Part shown: positions 1 through 6,618 of the stretch, in pieces | How positions within the stretch are numbered: the first letter of the stretch is position 1 | Layout of the letters: the number at the start of each line of letters is the position of its first letter | Origin: Treponema sp. | Lineage (GTDB): Bacteria > Spirochaetota > Spirochaetia > Treponematales > Breznakiellaceae | Assembly: GCA_031263265.1 (NCBI GenBank) | Contig: JAISGE010000036.1 | Location: 1 to 8,603 of the forward strand | Reading direction: 5' to 3' | Length of the DNA: 8,603 nt | Made by a program: the position numbers and the translations under genes | Notes under the pieces: model-generated | What the model was told of the DNA's origin: nothing | Seen by the model: only the letters and a program-made list of their open reading frames with translations | Database searches by the model: none

Positions 1-27
1 CAATTTCAGACTAACAAGGAGATTACC

Positions 28-132
28 ATGCCCTGTATTCATTTTGTAGGATATGCTCGTTCTATAGTTACCACCACTCTGCGTTACTCATGTTTATGCT
101 ACTATAGCAAGGTTACTCGTCATTACTTGTGA
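28..132 (+). CDS. possible small ORF / leader peptide (34 aa)
   Basis: An ATG at 28 is preceded by a good ribosome binding site (AAGGAG at 16-21, 6 nt spacer) and opens a 34-codon frame ending in TGA at 130-132. The product begins MPCIHFVGYARS and is rich in Cys, Tyr, Arg and Thr, with no recognisable domain. Its stop codon lies on the GTGAGG that serves as ribosome binding site for the next gene (ATG 141), so its translation could influence that gene. The same frame is open back to base 1, so it could instead be the tail of a gene that begins outside the window. I cannot assign a function, and a chance ORF is quite possible. Confidence 0.3.
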   Translation: MPCIHFVGYARSIVTTTLRYSCLCYYSKVTRHYL

Positions 133-134
133 GG
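131..134 (+). promoter_or_regulatory. ribosome binding site deciding the HD-GYP start
   Basis: GAGG sits 6 nt before ATG 141. This favours ATG 141 over the in-frame GTG at 129, whose own codon lies directly against the motif. The TGA of the preceding small frame (130-132) overlaps it. Confidence 0.6.
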
Positions 135-140
135 CTATGT

Positions 141-1034
141 ATGACTGATCCTCAAGGAGAGATGAAGATATATCTCGAGTATACGGGATTGATTAAGCGT
201 GTTGAAGAGGTATTTGCTAAAATAGCAATGAATCGTTTCATTGTAAAAGATCCGTTTTCAAGTATCGCAGAAAAAATTTATGAGGATGGCTCTCGGTTAC
301 TTAAGTTTATCGTCAGAAGTCCAAGGCAGGAATATGATTTGGCAAAAAATGCCGTAGATACCGCACTCTTGTCTACCGGTATTGCCAAAGCTATGGGTCT
401 TGCAGATTTTACCATCAGGACCCTCCTTGTGGGTTCCTTGGTCCATGATGTGGGAATGTTCTCTATTCCCCAAAGTATCCTCAAAAAAAACAACGGGTTG
501 GTAAAAGCCGAGCAGCGGTGTATTTTTGCTCACCCAATTCACGGGTATAATATAATTGTCAAAGAACTCCGCTATCATAACCAGATTGGCTTTGCTGCCC
601 TGCAACATCATGAACATTGGGACAGTACTGGTTATCCGCAAGGTTTATCAGGAACTGATATGAGTATCACAAGCCGGATCATCGCCATTGGGGATGCTTT
701 TTCTGCTATGACCTCACCCCGTTCTTATCGGCTTGCTATGACCGGTCATCAGGCTATGAACCATCTCGTACATGACATGGCCGGACATTTTGACCCGGAG
801 ATTTTCCAGGTTTTTGTTTCTTTGATGGGCAAGTATCCTCCTGGTTCTTTGGTACGTTTGAATACAGGGGCTACTGCCCTGGTTATTGAGCAGACTGATA
901 GGGCCTTACAGCCTCGTATACGCATCCTCACGGATAAATCAGGAGAACCTTGTGGTGAAGAAGAAGAACTGAACTTGATAGAAAAATCGGATCTTTTTAT
1001 TACCGGGGAAGCAGAAGTTGAGTATGTGATCTAA
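141..1034 (+). CDS. HD-GYP domain protein, c-di-GMP phosphodiesterase-like, substituted active site
   Basis: A 297-residue cytoplasmic protein with no signal peptide or membrane segment. The HD-GYP family hydrolyses cyclic di-GMP using a di- or tri-metal centre. Visible landmarks: the HD pair in LVHDVGM (H102, D103), a later metal-ligand-type His in FAHPIHG (H131), HHE at 156-158, GYP at 164-166, and the GDAF aspartate (D185) followed by SPRSYR. The C-terminal part (about 230-290) matches the extension usual for these proteins (YPPGSLVRL). Two positions differ from the family: the histidine normally opening the domain is Asn (N70, in KNAVDTALLS), and HDxGK reads HDVGM (M106). Activity may therefore be reduced or altered. 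The N-terminal 60 residues lack a recognisable receiver or sensor domain. ATG 141 is chosen because GAGG at 131-134 lies 6 nt upstream; an in-frame GTG at 129 would add four residues but overlaps that site. It converges with the ABC operon. Confidence 0.88.
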   Translation: MTDPQGEMKIYLEYTGLIKRVEEVFAKIAMNRFIVKDPFSSIAEKIYEDGSRLLKFIVRSPRQEYDLAKNAVDTALLSTGIAKAMGLADFTIRTLLVGSLVHDVGMFSIPQSILKKNNGLVKAEQRCIFAHPIHGYNIIVKELRYHNQIGFAALQHHEHWDSTGYPQGLSGTDMSITSRIIAIGDAFSAMTSPRSYRLAMTGHQAMNHLVHDMAGHFDPEIFQVFVSLMGKYPPGSLVRLNTGATALVIEQTDRALQPRIRILTDKSGEPCGEEEELNLIEKSDLFITGEAEVEYVI

Positions 1035-1082
1035 GCCTGATCGGGACCCCTTGCAAAAAGCCGGCGTATACGACAGAACATC

Positions 1083-1898
1083 TTAGGCTTTGCCCTTGAA
1101 GGTGACATCAGGCAAGACCGGGGTACAGCTCAAAACCCCCTGTTCATCCTGGCGTATCAGTACCTGGACCCCGTAGAGTTGGGCGATAAGCTCTGGGGTG
1201 ATGACCTCGGCAGGGGGGCCTGCAGCAGCAATCCGGGTATTATGCAAGGCTACTACCCGATCGGTAAACAAAAAGGCATGATCCGGGTTGTGGGTACTGA
1301 GGATGATGCCATACCCATTGCGGCTGAGGGTTTTGACTTGAAAGAGTACCCGGATCTGGTTGCCATAATCCAGGTTCGCCGTAGGCTCATCCATAATGAG
1401 CAGGGTAGCTTTCTGGGCCAAGGCCCGGGCAATCAGTACCAACTGCTGTTCACCGCCGCTTAATTGGCGGAAGGAGCGCTGCCGTAAATGGCTTATGCCC
1501 ACCTGTTCCAGAGCTTCTTCTGCTGCCTGCCGTTGAGCCGCTCCCGGGAGTGCCCATTCCCTTCCCTGAGCAGCGGTTCCCATTAACACCATGTTCAACG
1601 CAGAATAATTGAAGGAAGGATAATGGGTTTGGGGTACATAGGCGATCTGTTTGGCAAGGAGCGTCGGACTTCTGGTCTCGATTCCAGTCCCATCTAAGAG
1701 GACCTGGCCGGTATGGTTCTTTTCTAAGCCAAGAATACAGCGAAACAGGGTACTCTTACCTGCGCCGTTAGGTCCCAACATCCCCAAGAGTTCCCCGGGT
1801 TGCAGGGTAAAACCCACCTCCCGCAGGACCACCTGATTACCGTAGGCGAAACTGAGGTTCCGAACTTCTAAGCATGATCTTATAATCCCTGCAGGCAT
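1083..1898 (-). CDS. ABC transporter ATP-binding protein, iron/siderophore/cobalamin (FecE/BtuD) type
   Basis: A 271-residue cytoplasmic ATPase that should power the neighbouring FecCD permease. All ABC motifs are intact: Walker A GPNGAGKST (42-50), Q-loop glutamine in YVPQ (Q90), signature LSGGEQQ (146-152), Walker B LLIMDE (166-171), D-loop ANLD (174-177) and the H-loop histidine in STHN (H203). YVPQ followed by NYSALNMVLMG is typical of the iron-chelate importer subfamily. The start at 1898 gives the expected short lead into LEVRNLSFAYG. The frame is open 48 codons further upstream, but that stretch runs through the permease's 3' end, is Trp- and Ser-rich and does not resemble ABC sequence. 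A GTG at 1919 is a second possible start. It is last in the operon, 7 bp after the permease stop, with only a weak ribosome binding site, which suggests translational coupling. The substrate cannot be deduced from this subunit. Confidence 0.93.
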   Translation of the reverse strand: MPAGIIRSCLEVRNLSFAYGNQVVLREVGFTLQPGELLGMLGPNGAGKSTLFRCILGLEKNHTGQVLLDGTGIETRSPTLLAKQIAYVPQTHYPSFNYSALNMVLMGTAAQGREWALPGAAQRQAAEEALEQVGISHLRQRSFRQLSGGEQQLVLIARALAQKATLLIMDEPTANLDYGNQIRVLFQVKTLSRNGYGIILSTHNPDHAFLFTDRVVALHNTRIAAAGPPAEVITPELIAQLYGVQVLIRQDEQGVLSCTPVLPDVTFKGKA

Positions 1899-1905
1899 AG
1901 ACGGT

Positions 1906-2943
1906 TTACCATAAATCACCCTTCCGGGTAATGAGCCAGAGGAAGAACGGAGCACCCACCAAGGCCGTGAGAATCCCCAGGGGAATTTCAGTGGCAAAGA
2001 GGTTACGGGATATATCATCAATGACCATGAGAAACAAGGCACCGAAAAGCATACTTGCCGGCATGAGCTGCCGGTAATCGTTCCCCACGAGACGCCTGGT
2101 CAAATGGGGGATAACCAAGCCTGCCCAACCAATGATACCGCTCACCGATACCGCAGCCGCAGTAATCAGGGTGGAACTGACGATAACCATGGCTCGGGTC
2201 CGTCTCACCGGAACCCCCATAGATTGAGCCTCATCTTCACTCAGGGTAAGGAGGTTGATACGCCAGCGGAAAATGAAAAGAGGCGCCAGCCCTAAGCTTA
2301 TGGGGAGAAACACAAAGGAAATATCCGAAGGTTTGGTTTTTGCCAGCGAACCCATGAGCCAATAGACGATTTCAGGGAGCACTTTGTTAGGGTCTGCCAC
2401 CAACTTCATAAAAGAAATACCGGCATTACACAGAGAGGAAATCATCAAGCCTGCGAGGATAAGGCCCAGTACCTTTTTACCCCTGGCCCGTTCTCCAATG
2501 AACATCACCAGGGCAATGGCCAGCAGGCTGGCGAAAAAAGCGAAAAGGGTGATCATAAATTGGGAGAGCTGTAAGAGAATGGCTAAGGTTGCGCCGGTAG
2601 CTGCTCCGCTGGAGGCACCCAAAATATCCGGGGCAGCCAGGGGATTTTGAAATACCCCCTGATACGCAGCGCCGGATGCGGCAAGAGAAGTCCCTACCAA
2701 ACATGCCAGGATGATCCGGGGCAAACGCACGTTAAAGAAGACCGCCTCCATACGCATGGACTCAAAAGGGACCCCTAAGAGGCGGGCCAGGAGCATCCGA
2801 GGGGGAATGGGATACCGGCCCAGGGACAAGGATACCACTATAGCCGCCACCAAGAGGAGAGCTAAAGCAAATATTATATACGAAACCCTTGGGGAGGCGG
2901 ACCTGGTTGTTGAACAGGATAGCCCCCTGAGTCCCTGCTTCAT
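1906..2943 (-). CDS. FecCD-family ABC transporter permease
   Basis: A 345-residue inner-membrane permease, the usual length for FecCD/BtuC proteins, which work as dimers. Family landmarks in order: RLPR (73-76), the GAAYQGVFQNPLAAPDILG block (91-109), YWLMGSL (194-200), the ATPase-contacting region EAQSMGV (238-244), GWAGLVIPHLTR (272-283) and PLGILTALVGAPFF (321-334). About nine or ten hydrophobic segments are visible, the first at about 22-42. Only one permease gene is present, so the channel is probably a homodimer. Its ATG overlaps the stop of the upstream lipoprotein gene as ATGA (2940-2943), a typical translational coupling; TAGGG lies 8 nt before the start. The metal chelate or corrinoid carried cannot be told from the sequence. 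Confidence 0.94.
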   Translation of the reverse strand: MKQGLRGLSCSTTRSASPRVSYIIFALALLLVAAIVVSLSLGRYPIPPRMLLARLLGVPFESMRMEAVFFNVRLPRIILACLVGTSLAASGAAYQGVFQNPLAAPDILGASSGAATGATLAILLQLSQFMITLFAFFASLLAIALVMFIGERARGKKVLGLILAGLMISSLCNAGISFMKLVADPNKVLPEIVYWLMGSLAKTKPSDISFVFLPISLGLAPLFIFRWRINLLTLSEDEAQSMGVPVRRTRAMVIVSSTLITAAAVSVSGIIGWAGLVIPHLTRRLVGNDYRQLMPASMLFGALFLMVIDDISRNLFATEIPLGILTALVGAPFFLWLITRKGDLW

Positions 2944-4058
2944 GCCCCTGGCCCTAAGCTGTTGGCGGTTAGTTTGTCAAAGCCTTCCCGGGAAAGTTCA
3001 TAGTTGTAGAAGAGCCGGTAGTAGGTAGCGGTCTCCGTATATAGGTCAAATTGAGCTACCACTGGGTATTCAGGGTAGAGGATCTTCTCAAGCCAAATCA
3101 GCCCTAAATACCGGTTGATAGACGGGGGCATCCCCATCCAGTTGTGCGGGCCAAAGGGGATCTCATAGTAGGTTCTGTTACGGATGGCCTTGAGCTGCCT
3201 CCAGGTAGGATCCGAACCAACCGTCCCATACACACTCCCCGGACCAAAAATAATCACCTCAGGATCCCAGAGGAGTAGCTGTTCCAAATCCGTTTCATTA
3301 CCAGTACCCCGGGACGCAGGATTAGCTACCACGGCCATATTAAGGGTTAGATAATCCAAGACTTCGGCATGAAAAGAACCACGGGCAATGACATTAAGTC
3401 CTGACTGACCCAAGCAATACAGCACCGGCTTCTTGTTATCCCCCACTTGGGCCATCAGTTCCTGAGATCCTGAGAGGGTCTTCTCACAAAAAGCCGCTAA
3501 GGCTTCACCTTGTTCCTCTCTGCCCAGGATCTTACCCAGGGTACGGAAGGCTTGCGGGGTGGATTGTAAGGTGGCGGTAATATGGATAGCGGGAATCGCA
3601 ATGGCCGAGGAAATGGCGTCCATATCCTCGGCGATACTATCCTTGGGTTCCCCAATATCAATGACCAATTCCGGCCCAATCGCGGCGATTTCTTCAAGAT
3701 TCAAGTTATCAGCCCCGTAAAACTGCCCAACCACAGGAAGTTGCAAAACATACTCCGGGATGAACTCCACCACATCCTCGGGATAGGCGCTTGAAATAGC
3801 GCAAAACAGATCCGGCGCAATAGCCAGCAGGAACATCTGGGCAAGGGTCCCCGAGGGAACCAGCCGGGTAATATGTGCGGGAATGGTTACTTCCCTACCC
3901 GCAGAATCGGTGAAGAGTACCGATGCTGGCCTTGCTTCAGTCGTGGATACACTCTGGACTTTGGGCTTACAGCTTACAAGGAGACTAAGGAGCACCAAGG
4001 CAGCCAGGAATACCCTTCCATACGAATTGTTTTTACTCATAAATCGATTGTATGACAT
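2940..4058 (-). CDS. substrate-binding lipoprotein of metal-chelate ABC importer (FepB/BtuF-like)
   Basis: A 372-residue exported lipoprotein and first gene of the importer operon. A basic N-terminus and hydrophobic stretch end in the lipobox LLVSC (26-30), so Cys30 is the predicted lipidated residue. The mature part starts the class III binding-protein fold with FTDSAGREVTIP (49-60), then NLEEIAAIGPELVIDIG (120-136), a central helix region, and ETDLEQLLLWDPEVIIFG (255-272), all characteristic of periplasmic proteins for ferric siderophores, haem, cobalamin or similar metal chelates. The segment FGPHNWMGMPPSINRYLG (302-319) near the C-terminus lies where the ligand-site wall usually is and could help assign the substrate by comparison. 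The start at 4058 is chosen because AGGAAGG at 4064-4070 lies 5 nt upstream; adjacent in-frame ATG 4061 and GTG 4064 are too close to it. A promoter lies just upstream. No TonB-dependent receptor or Fur-box-like site was seen. Confidence 0.9.
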   Translation of the reverse strand: MSYNRFMSKNNSYGRVFLAALVLLSLLVSCKPKVQSVSTTEARPASVLFTDSAGREVTIPAHITRLVPSGTLAQMFLLAIAPDLFCAISSAYPEDVVEFIPEYVLQLPVVGQFYGADNLNLEEIAAIGPELVIDIGEPKDSIAEDMDAISSAIAIPAIHITATLQSTPQAFRTLGKILGREEQGEALAAFCEKTLSGSQELMAQVGDNKKPVLYCLGQSGLNVIARGSFHAEVLDYLTLNMAVVANPASRGTGNETDLEQLLLWDPEVIIFGPGSVYGTVGSDPTWRQLKAIRNRTYYEIPFGPHNWMGMPPSINRYLGLIWLEKILYPEYPVVAQFDLYTETATYYRLFYNYELSREGFDKLTANSLGPGA

Positions 4059-4082
4059 CATCACCTTCCTTATGTTTCACCT

Positions 4083-4111
4083 ACTATAGCATTGGTTCAT
4101 ATAAAAAACAA
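4083..4111 (-). promoter_or_regulatory. sigma-70-like promoter of the ABC importer operon
   Basis: On the minus strand TTGTTT (4106-4111) and TATAGT (4083-4088) are 17 bp apart, and the -10 is extended by a TGC just upstream. Transcription would start around 4076, giving a leader of about 18 nt that contains the AGGAAGG ribosome binding site. Position, spacing and sequence all fit; this is a motif reading only. Confidence 0.6.
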
Positions 4112-4154
4112 GTAGCATGTTGCCAGGGTGATACAGTTTTGTATTGTTTTGTCG

Positions 4155-4171
4155 TTTGAAGCGCTTTCAAA
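4155..4171. repeat. 17-bp imperfect inverted repeat between divergent promoters, possible operator
   Basis: TTTGAAGCGCTTTCAAA is nearly self-complementary around a perfect AAGCGCTT core, with one extra T in the right arm. It lies 12 bp upstream of the -35 of the plus-strand promoter and about 44 bp upstream of the -35 of the minus-strand promoter, a position suited to a regulator acting on either. The arrangement resembles LacI/CcpA-type operators (TGWAANCGNTNWCA), but it is one base shorter than that consensus, so the regulator family is a guess. Confidence 0.4.
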
Positions 4172-4183
4172 ACTAACCGAGTG

Positions 4184-4213
4184 TTGAAAAGTGGTACAGA
4201 CGCTTTCTATATT
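4184..4213 (+). promoter_or_regulatory. sigma-70-like promoter of the sugar transferase gene
   Basis: TTGAAA (4184-4189) and TATATT (4208-4213) are separated by 18 bp, each matching the consensus hexamer at five of six positions. The expected transcript starts near 4220, leaving a leader of about 29 nt with no obvious Shine-Dalgarno sequence before ATG 4249. Weaker -10-like sequences follow (TATACT at 4232-4237, TATGGT at 4237-4242). Confidence 0.55.
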
Positions 4214-4248
4214 GTCAAATCCGGTATTTTCTATACTATGGTATATAT

Positions 4249-5691
4249 ATGACCTTAACTGATTTTGATATATGGTACCGGACTCGATATCGCCGGACAA
4301 GTTCTGCCTTTACTTCCGGGGCATTGATTATCTCTGATTTATTGGGGGTCATGCTTTCTTTTGGTACTGGTTTCTTTTGGGTGAATTTCTATGATATGGG
4401 TATCATTAACTTTAAGTCCTTTGTTACCTATTGGCCCTATTTACCGGTGTTTATCCTGGTTTTCCAGATCACTAATCTCTATCCAGGGGTTTCCTTGGCC
4501 CCTGCTGAAGAACTGCGGAATTTGACTATCGCTTCCATCATGGCTCATGGGGGGATCATCTTTTCCCGGTACATCGAAGACCAGGAATTCGACGCGATTT
4601 CCGTGGCGTTTATCATTAGTTTCTTTTTTTCTACGTTTATTTTACTCTGTGGCCGCAGCGTGATGCATACTATTCTCCGTAAAACCAGACTTGGGGGTAT
4701 TCCCGCGGTAATTTATGGGGGAGGAAGCCTAGGCCGCCTCATCGTTGAGCACTTACTCCAAAGTAAGCGCTCAGGATATGTGCCGGTCCTTATCCTGGAT
4801 GATACCTGTCCAGGGGAAGACACCTATCAGGATATCCCCATAATCCACGATACCCAGATCGGCTCTGAAATTGTCAAGCGTTTTAAAATTAGAATGGCCA
4901 TTGTGGCCATGCCGGAACTGGACCAAAAAGCCCTCACCGAGTTGCTGAATTCCTCAGTCGCGGCCTTCCGCTATAATGTACTTATCCCTGATTTTTTTAA
5001 TGTTACGAATATCTGGATGTCCATCCGGGATTTTGACGGTATCCTGGGTTTTGTAACCAGCAATAGACTTAAAATGCCCTGGAACTGGGCTATCAAACGG
5101 GTTATGGATGTGGGTATCGTTATCATCGGGGGGTTGTTGCTGTTGCCCTTATTCTTGGGAATTGCCCTGCTGGTCAAGCTCACGTCTCCAGGACCGGTTC
5201 TCTATGGTCATACTCGGCTGGGATTACAGGGCGTTCCTTTTAGGGCGTATAAATTCAGGTCTATGGTCATAGATGCAGACCAGCGTTTACAGATGCTCCT
5301 TGCTTCGGATCCCAAGATGATGGAAGAATGGGAGGCCTGCCATAAGCTCAAACATGATCCCCGGGTTACCTGGATAGGTAAATTCCTGCGGAGAACCAGC
5401 CTTGATGAATTCCCCCAGCTGCTCAATATTCTCAAAGGGGAGATGAGCCTCGTGGGACCCCGGCCCATTGTACAAGATGAAGTTAAAAAATACGGTGAAG
5501 ATTTTGGCCGGATATTTTCGGTCAAACCGGGCTTGAGTGGACTATGGCAAGTTTCCGGGCGCTCTGATACAGACTATGTTGAACGGGTGGCCTTTGATAC
5601 CTATTACCTGCAAAGCTGGTCTGTATGGCTTGATATATGGGTCTTATATAAAACCTTAGGCGCGGTGCTCAGGGGGAAAGGTGCATATTAA
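4249..5691 (+). CDS. WbaP-type undecaprenyl-phosphate sugar phosphotransferase
   Basis: A 480-residue integral membrane enzyme of the polyprenyl-phosphate hexose-1-phosphate transferase family. Such enzymes move a sugar phosphate from a UDP-sugar to undecaprenyl phosphate, the first step in building O-antigen, capsule or exopolysaccharide units. Domain order: an N-terminal hydrophobic bundle (about 22-46, 58-79, 93-106, 117-136), a Rossmann-like central domain with GGGSLG (157-162), a hydrophobic hairpin (287-310) ending SPGP (313-316), then the catalytic domain. This has AYKFRSM (333-339), DPRVTWIGKFLRRTSLDE (370-387) with the catalytic Asp-Glu pair D386/E387, LKGEMSLVGPRP (395-406), and KPGLSGLWQVSGRS (426-439). 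The C-terminus ends GAY, as is common in WbaP. The sugar (galactose, glucose or other) cannot be read from sequence. No other glycosyltransferase genes lie beside it. The start lacks a Shine-Dalgarno motif but gives the expected N-terminus. Confidence 0.9.
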   Translation: MTLTDFDIWYRTRYRRTSSAFTSGALIISDLLGVMLSFGTGFFWVNFYDMGIINFKSFVTYWPYLPVFILVFQITNLYPGVSLAPAEELRNLTIASIMAHGGIIFSRYIEDQEFDAISVAFIISFFFSTFILLCGRSVMHTILRKTRLGGIPAVIYGGGSLGRLIVEHLLQSKRSGYVPVLILDDTCPGEDTYQDIPIIHDTQIGSEIVKRFKIRMAIVAMPELDQKALTELLNSSVAAFRYNVLIPDFFNVTNIWMSIRDFDGILGFVTSNRLKMPWNWAIKRVMDVGIVIIGGLLLLPLFLGIALLVKLTSPGPVLYGHTRLGLQGVPFRAYKFRSMVIDADQRLQMLLASDPKMMEEWEACHKLKHDPRVTWIGKFLRRTSLDEFPQLLNILKGEMSLVGPRPIVQDEVKKYGEDFGRIFSVKPGLSGLWQVSGRSDTDYVERVAFDTYYLQSWSVWLDIWVLYKTLGAVLRGKGAY

Positions 5692-5710
5692 AGAGAGAAG
5701 GATACCCTAT

Positions 5711-6520
5711 ATGGTAACAGAGAAAAGAGAGAAAAAAATAATAAAAAGGATCGTATTCTTGGCTTGTACGTTTCTTGTGGGTACGGTACCGCTCATCGGT
5801 CAGAGCCGTTCTTTTGACCTGCTCTTTCCCCGGCTTGATAAAGCCACCAAAGAGCAGGTGTTTTCGCCGGATGGCTTTGTCATATCTACCCGTAGATCCA
5901 CTGGTTTGGATTTATTAGCTGCCTCAGCATTGGACTCGACCCTTTCCGATTTCGTGCTCAAGCACGATCCTACATACCTCACCGAATCCTTACAGGTCAT
6001 TCTCACGGATAAACCGGTTTCCTTTACCCAGATATACAATGCCATGGGCAATATCCGAGGTTTGAAAGGCCGGTTATACCATTCTTTTACCCGGAATCAG
6101 GAGACCCCGCTGTTTGAAGACGCAACCAGGCTTGTCAGTGCAAAGAAGCTGACTCCTATTCCGGATCCTCCGCCAGCCAGGTCAGTACCTGCATCGGAAA
6201 CCATCTATATTCGCCTCAAAGATGTTAATTTTGGGAATTCCTATTATCGAGCTGATATTACCGGGAATGGCTGGGGTTTATTGTACACCTTATCCAATTT
6301 TAAGAATCTCACCTACCTGTTTATCCCGGTAATTAAAGAAGATAAATTCATTGCCCAACTGTATTTTGAACCCATTCCCGAGGGGGTCTTAGTGTATAGT
6401 CTTGCGGGCACCGATGTATCTGACTTTATCGCATCTCAGGTTGACATCCCTTCGGCTATCAGGAAACGGCTGGACGTCATCATCCAATGGGTAACCGATG
6501 GTATTACCGCAGCCCCTTAG
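5711..6520 (+). CDS. exported protein of unknown function
   Basis: A 269-residue protein with a clear signal peptide: charged MVTEKREKKIIKR, then a hydrophobic run (14-30) ending PLIG, with cleavage likely near residue 30. The Cys at 19 is inside the hydrophobic core and is not a lipobox. The mature protein has two halves joined by a proline-rich linker (149-160, PIPDPPPARSVP): an N-terminal half with FDLLFPRL (35-42) and ITDKPVSF-like LTDKPVSF (98-105), and a C-terminal half with alternating beta-type segments (164-232) and a helical end. I do not recognise the family. The start at 5711 has AAGG at 5698-5701 with a 9-nt spacer; an in-frame GTG at 5681 would overlap the previous gene's end and put ten extra residues before the signal peptide. 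It follows the sugar transferase by 19 bp and is probably cotranscribed, suggesting an envelope or glycan-linked role, but this rests on position alone. Confidence 0.75.
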   Translation: MVTEKREKKIIKRIVFLACTFLVGTVPLIGQSRSFDLLFPRLDKATKEQVFSPDGFVISTRRSTGLDLLAASALDSTLSDFVLKHDPTYLTESLQVILTDKPVSFTQIYNAMGNIRGLKGRLYHSFTRNQETPLFEDATRLVSAKKLTPIPDPPPARSVPASETIYIRLKDVNFGNSYYRADITGNGWGLLYTLSNFKNLTYLFIPVIKEDKFIAQLYFEPIPEGVLVYSLAGTDVSDFIASQVDIPSAIRKRLDVIIQWVTDGITAAP

Positions 6521-6618
6521 CAATACCCCGTTCTTATAATAATAAATCGATATTTTTGTATTTTTTATAGAGAATACTCTTTTAATTAGATTATGAATGC
6601 AGTATCGTAAGGTACGAA
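6521..6618 (+). promoter_or_regulatory. AT-rich intergenic stretch with possible promoter for the sensor kinase
   Basis: These 98 bp are clearly more AT-rich than the flanking genes. A perfect TATAAT lies at 6535-6540 but has no matching -35 at normal spacing. TTGTAT (6556-6561) and TTTAAT (6581-6586) are 19 bp apart and form a second, weak candidate. TAAGG at 6608-6612 is the kinase's ribosome binding site. No strong GC-rich terminator hairpin follows the upstream gene, so read-through from the sugar-transferase operon remains possible. Confidence 0.3.

Noticed and set aside
99..109. CTACTATAGCA shared with 4081-4091 and tested as a promoter element before the HD-GYP gene
   Set aside because: At 4081 it is part of the minus-strand -10, but near 99 no matching -35 exists at normal spacing on either strand; an 11-bp AT-rich match can be chance.
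1033..1091. Possible bidirectional terminator between the convergent genes (AAGCCT at 1033-1038 with AGGCTT at 1085-1090)
   Set aside because: The stem is short, the loop is over 40 nt and there is no T-tract, so it is not a convincing terminator.
1899..2042. In-frame 48-codon upstream extension of the ATPase gene
   Set aside because: It lies inside the 3' end of the permease gene in another frame, and its translation is Trp/Ser/Pro-rich and unlike ABC ATPases. ATG 1898 gives a normal N-terminus.
2711..3028. Plus-strand open frame of about 105 codons across the permease/lipoprotein junction
   Set aside because: It is antisense to two strongly supported genes, has a low-complexity Arg/Lys-rich start, and has no recognisable motif.
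5208..5525. Minus-strand open frame of about 105 codons within the sugar transferase
   Set aside because: It is antisense to the conserved catalytic domain; the reading is a by-product of that gene's codon pattern.
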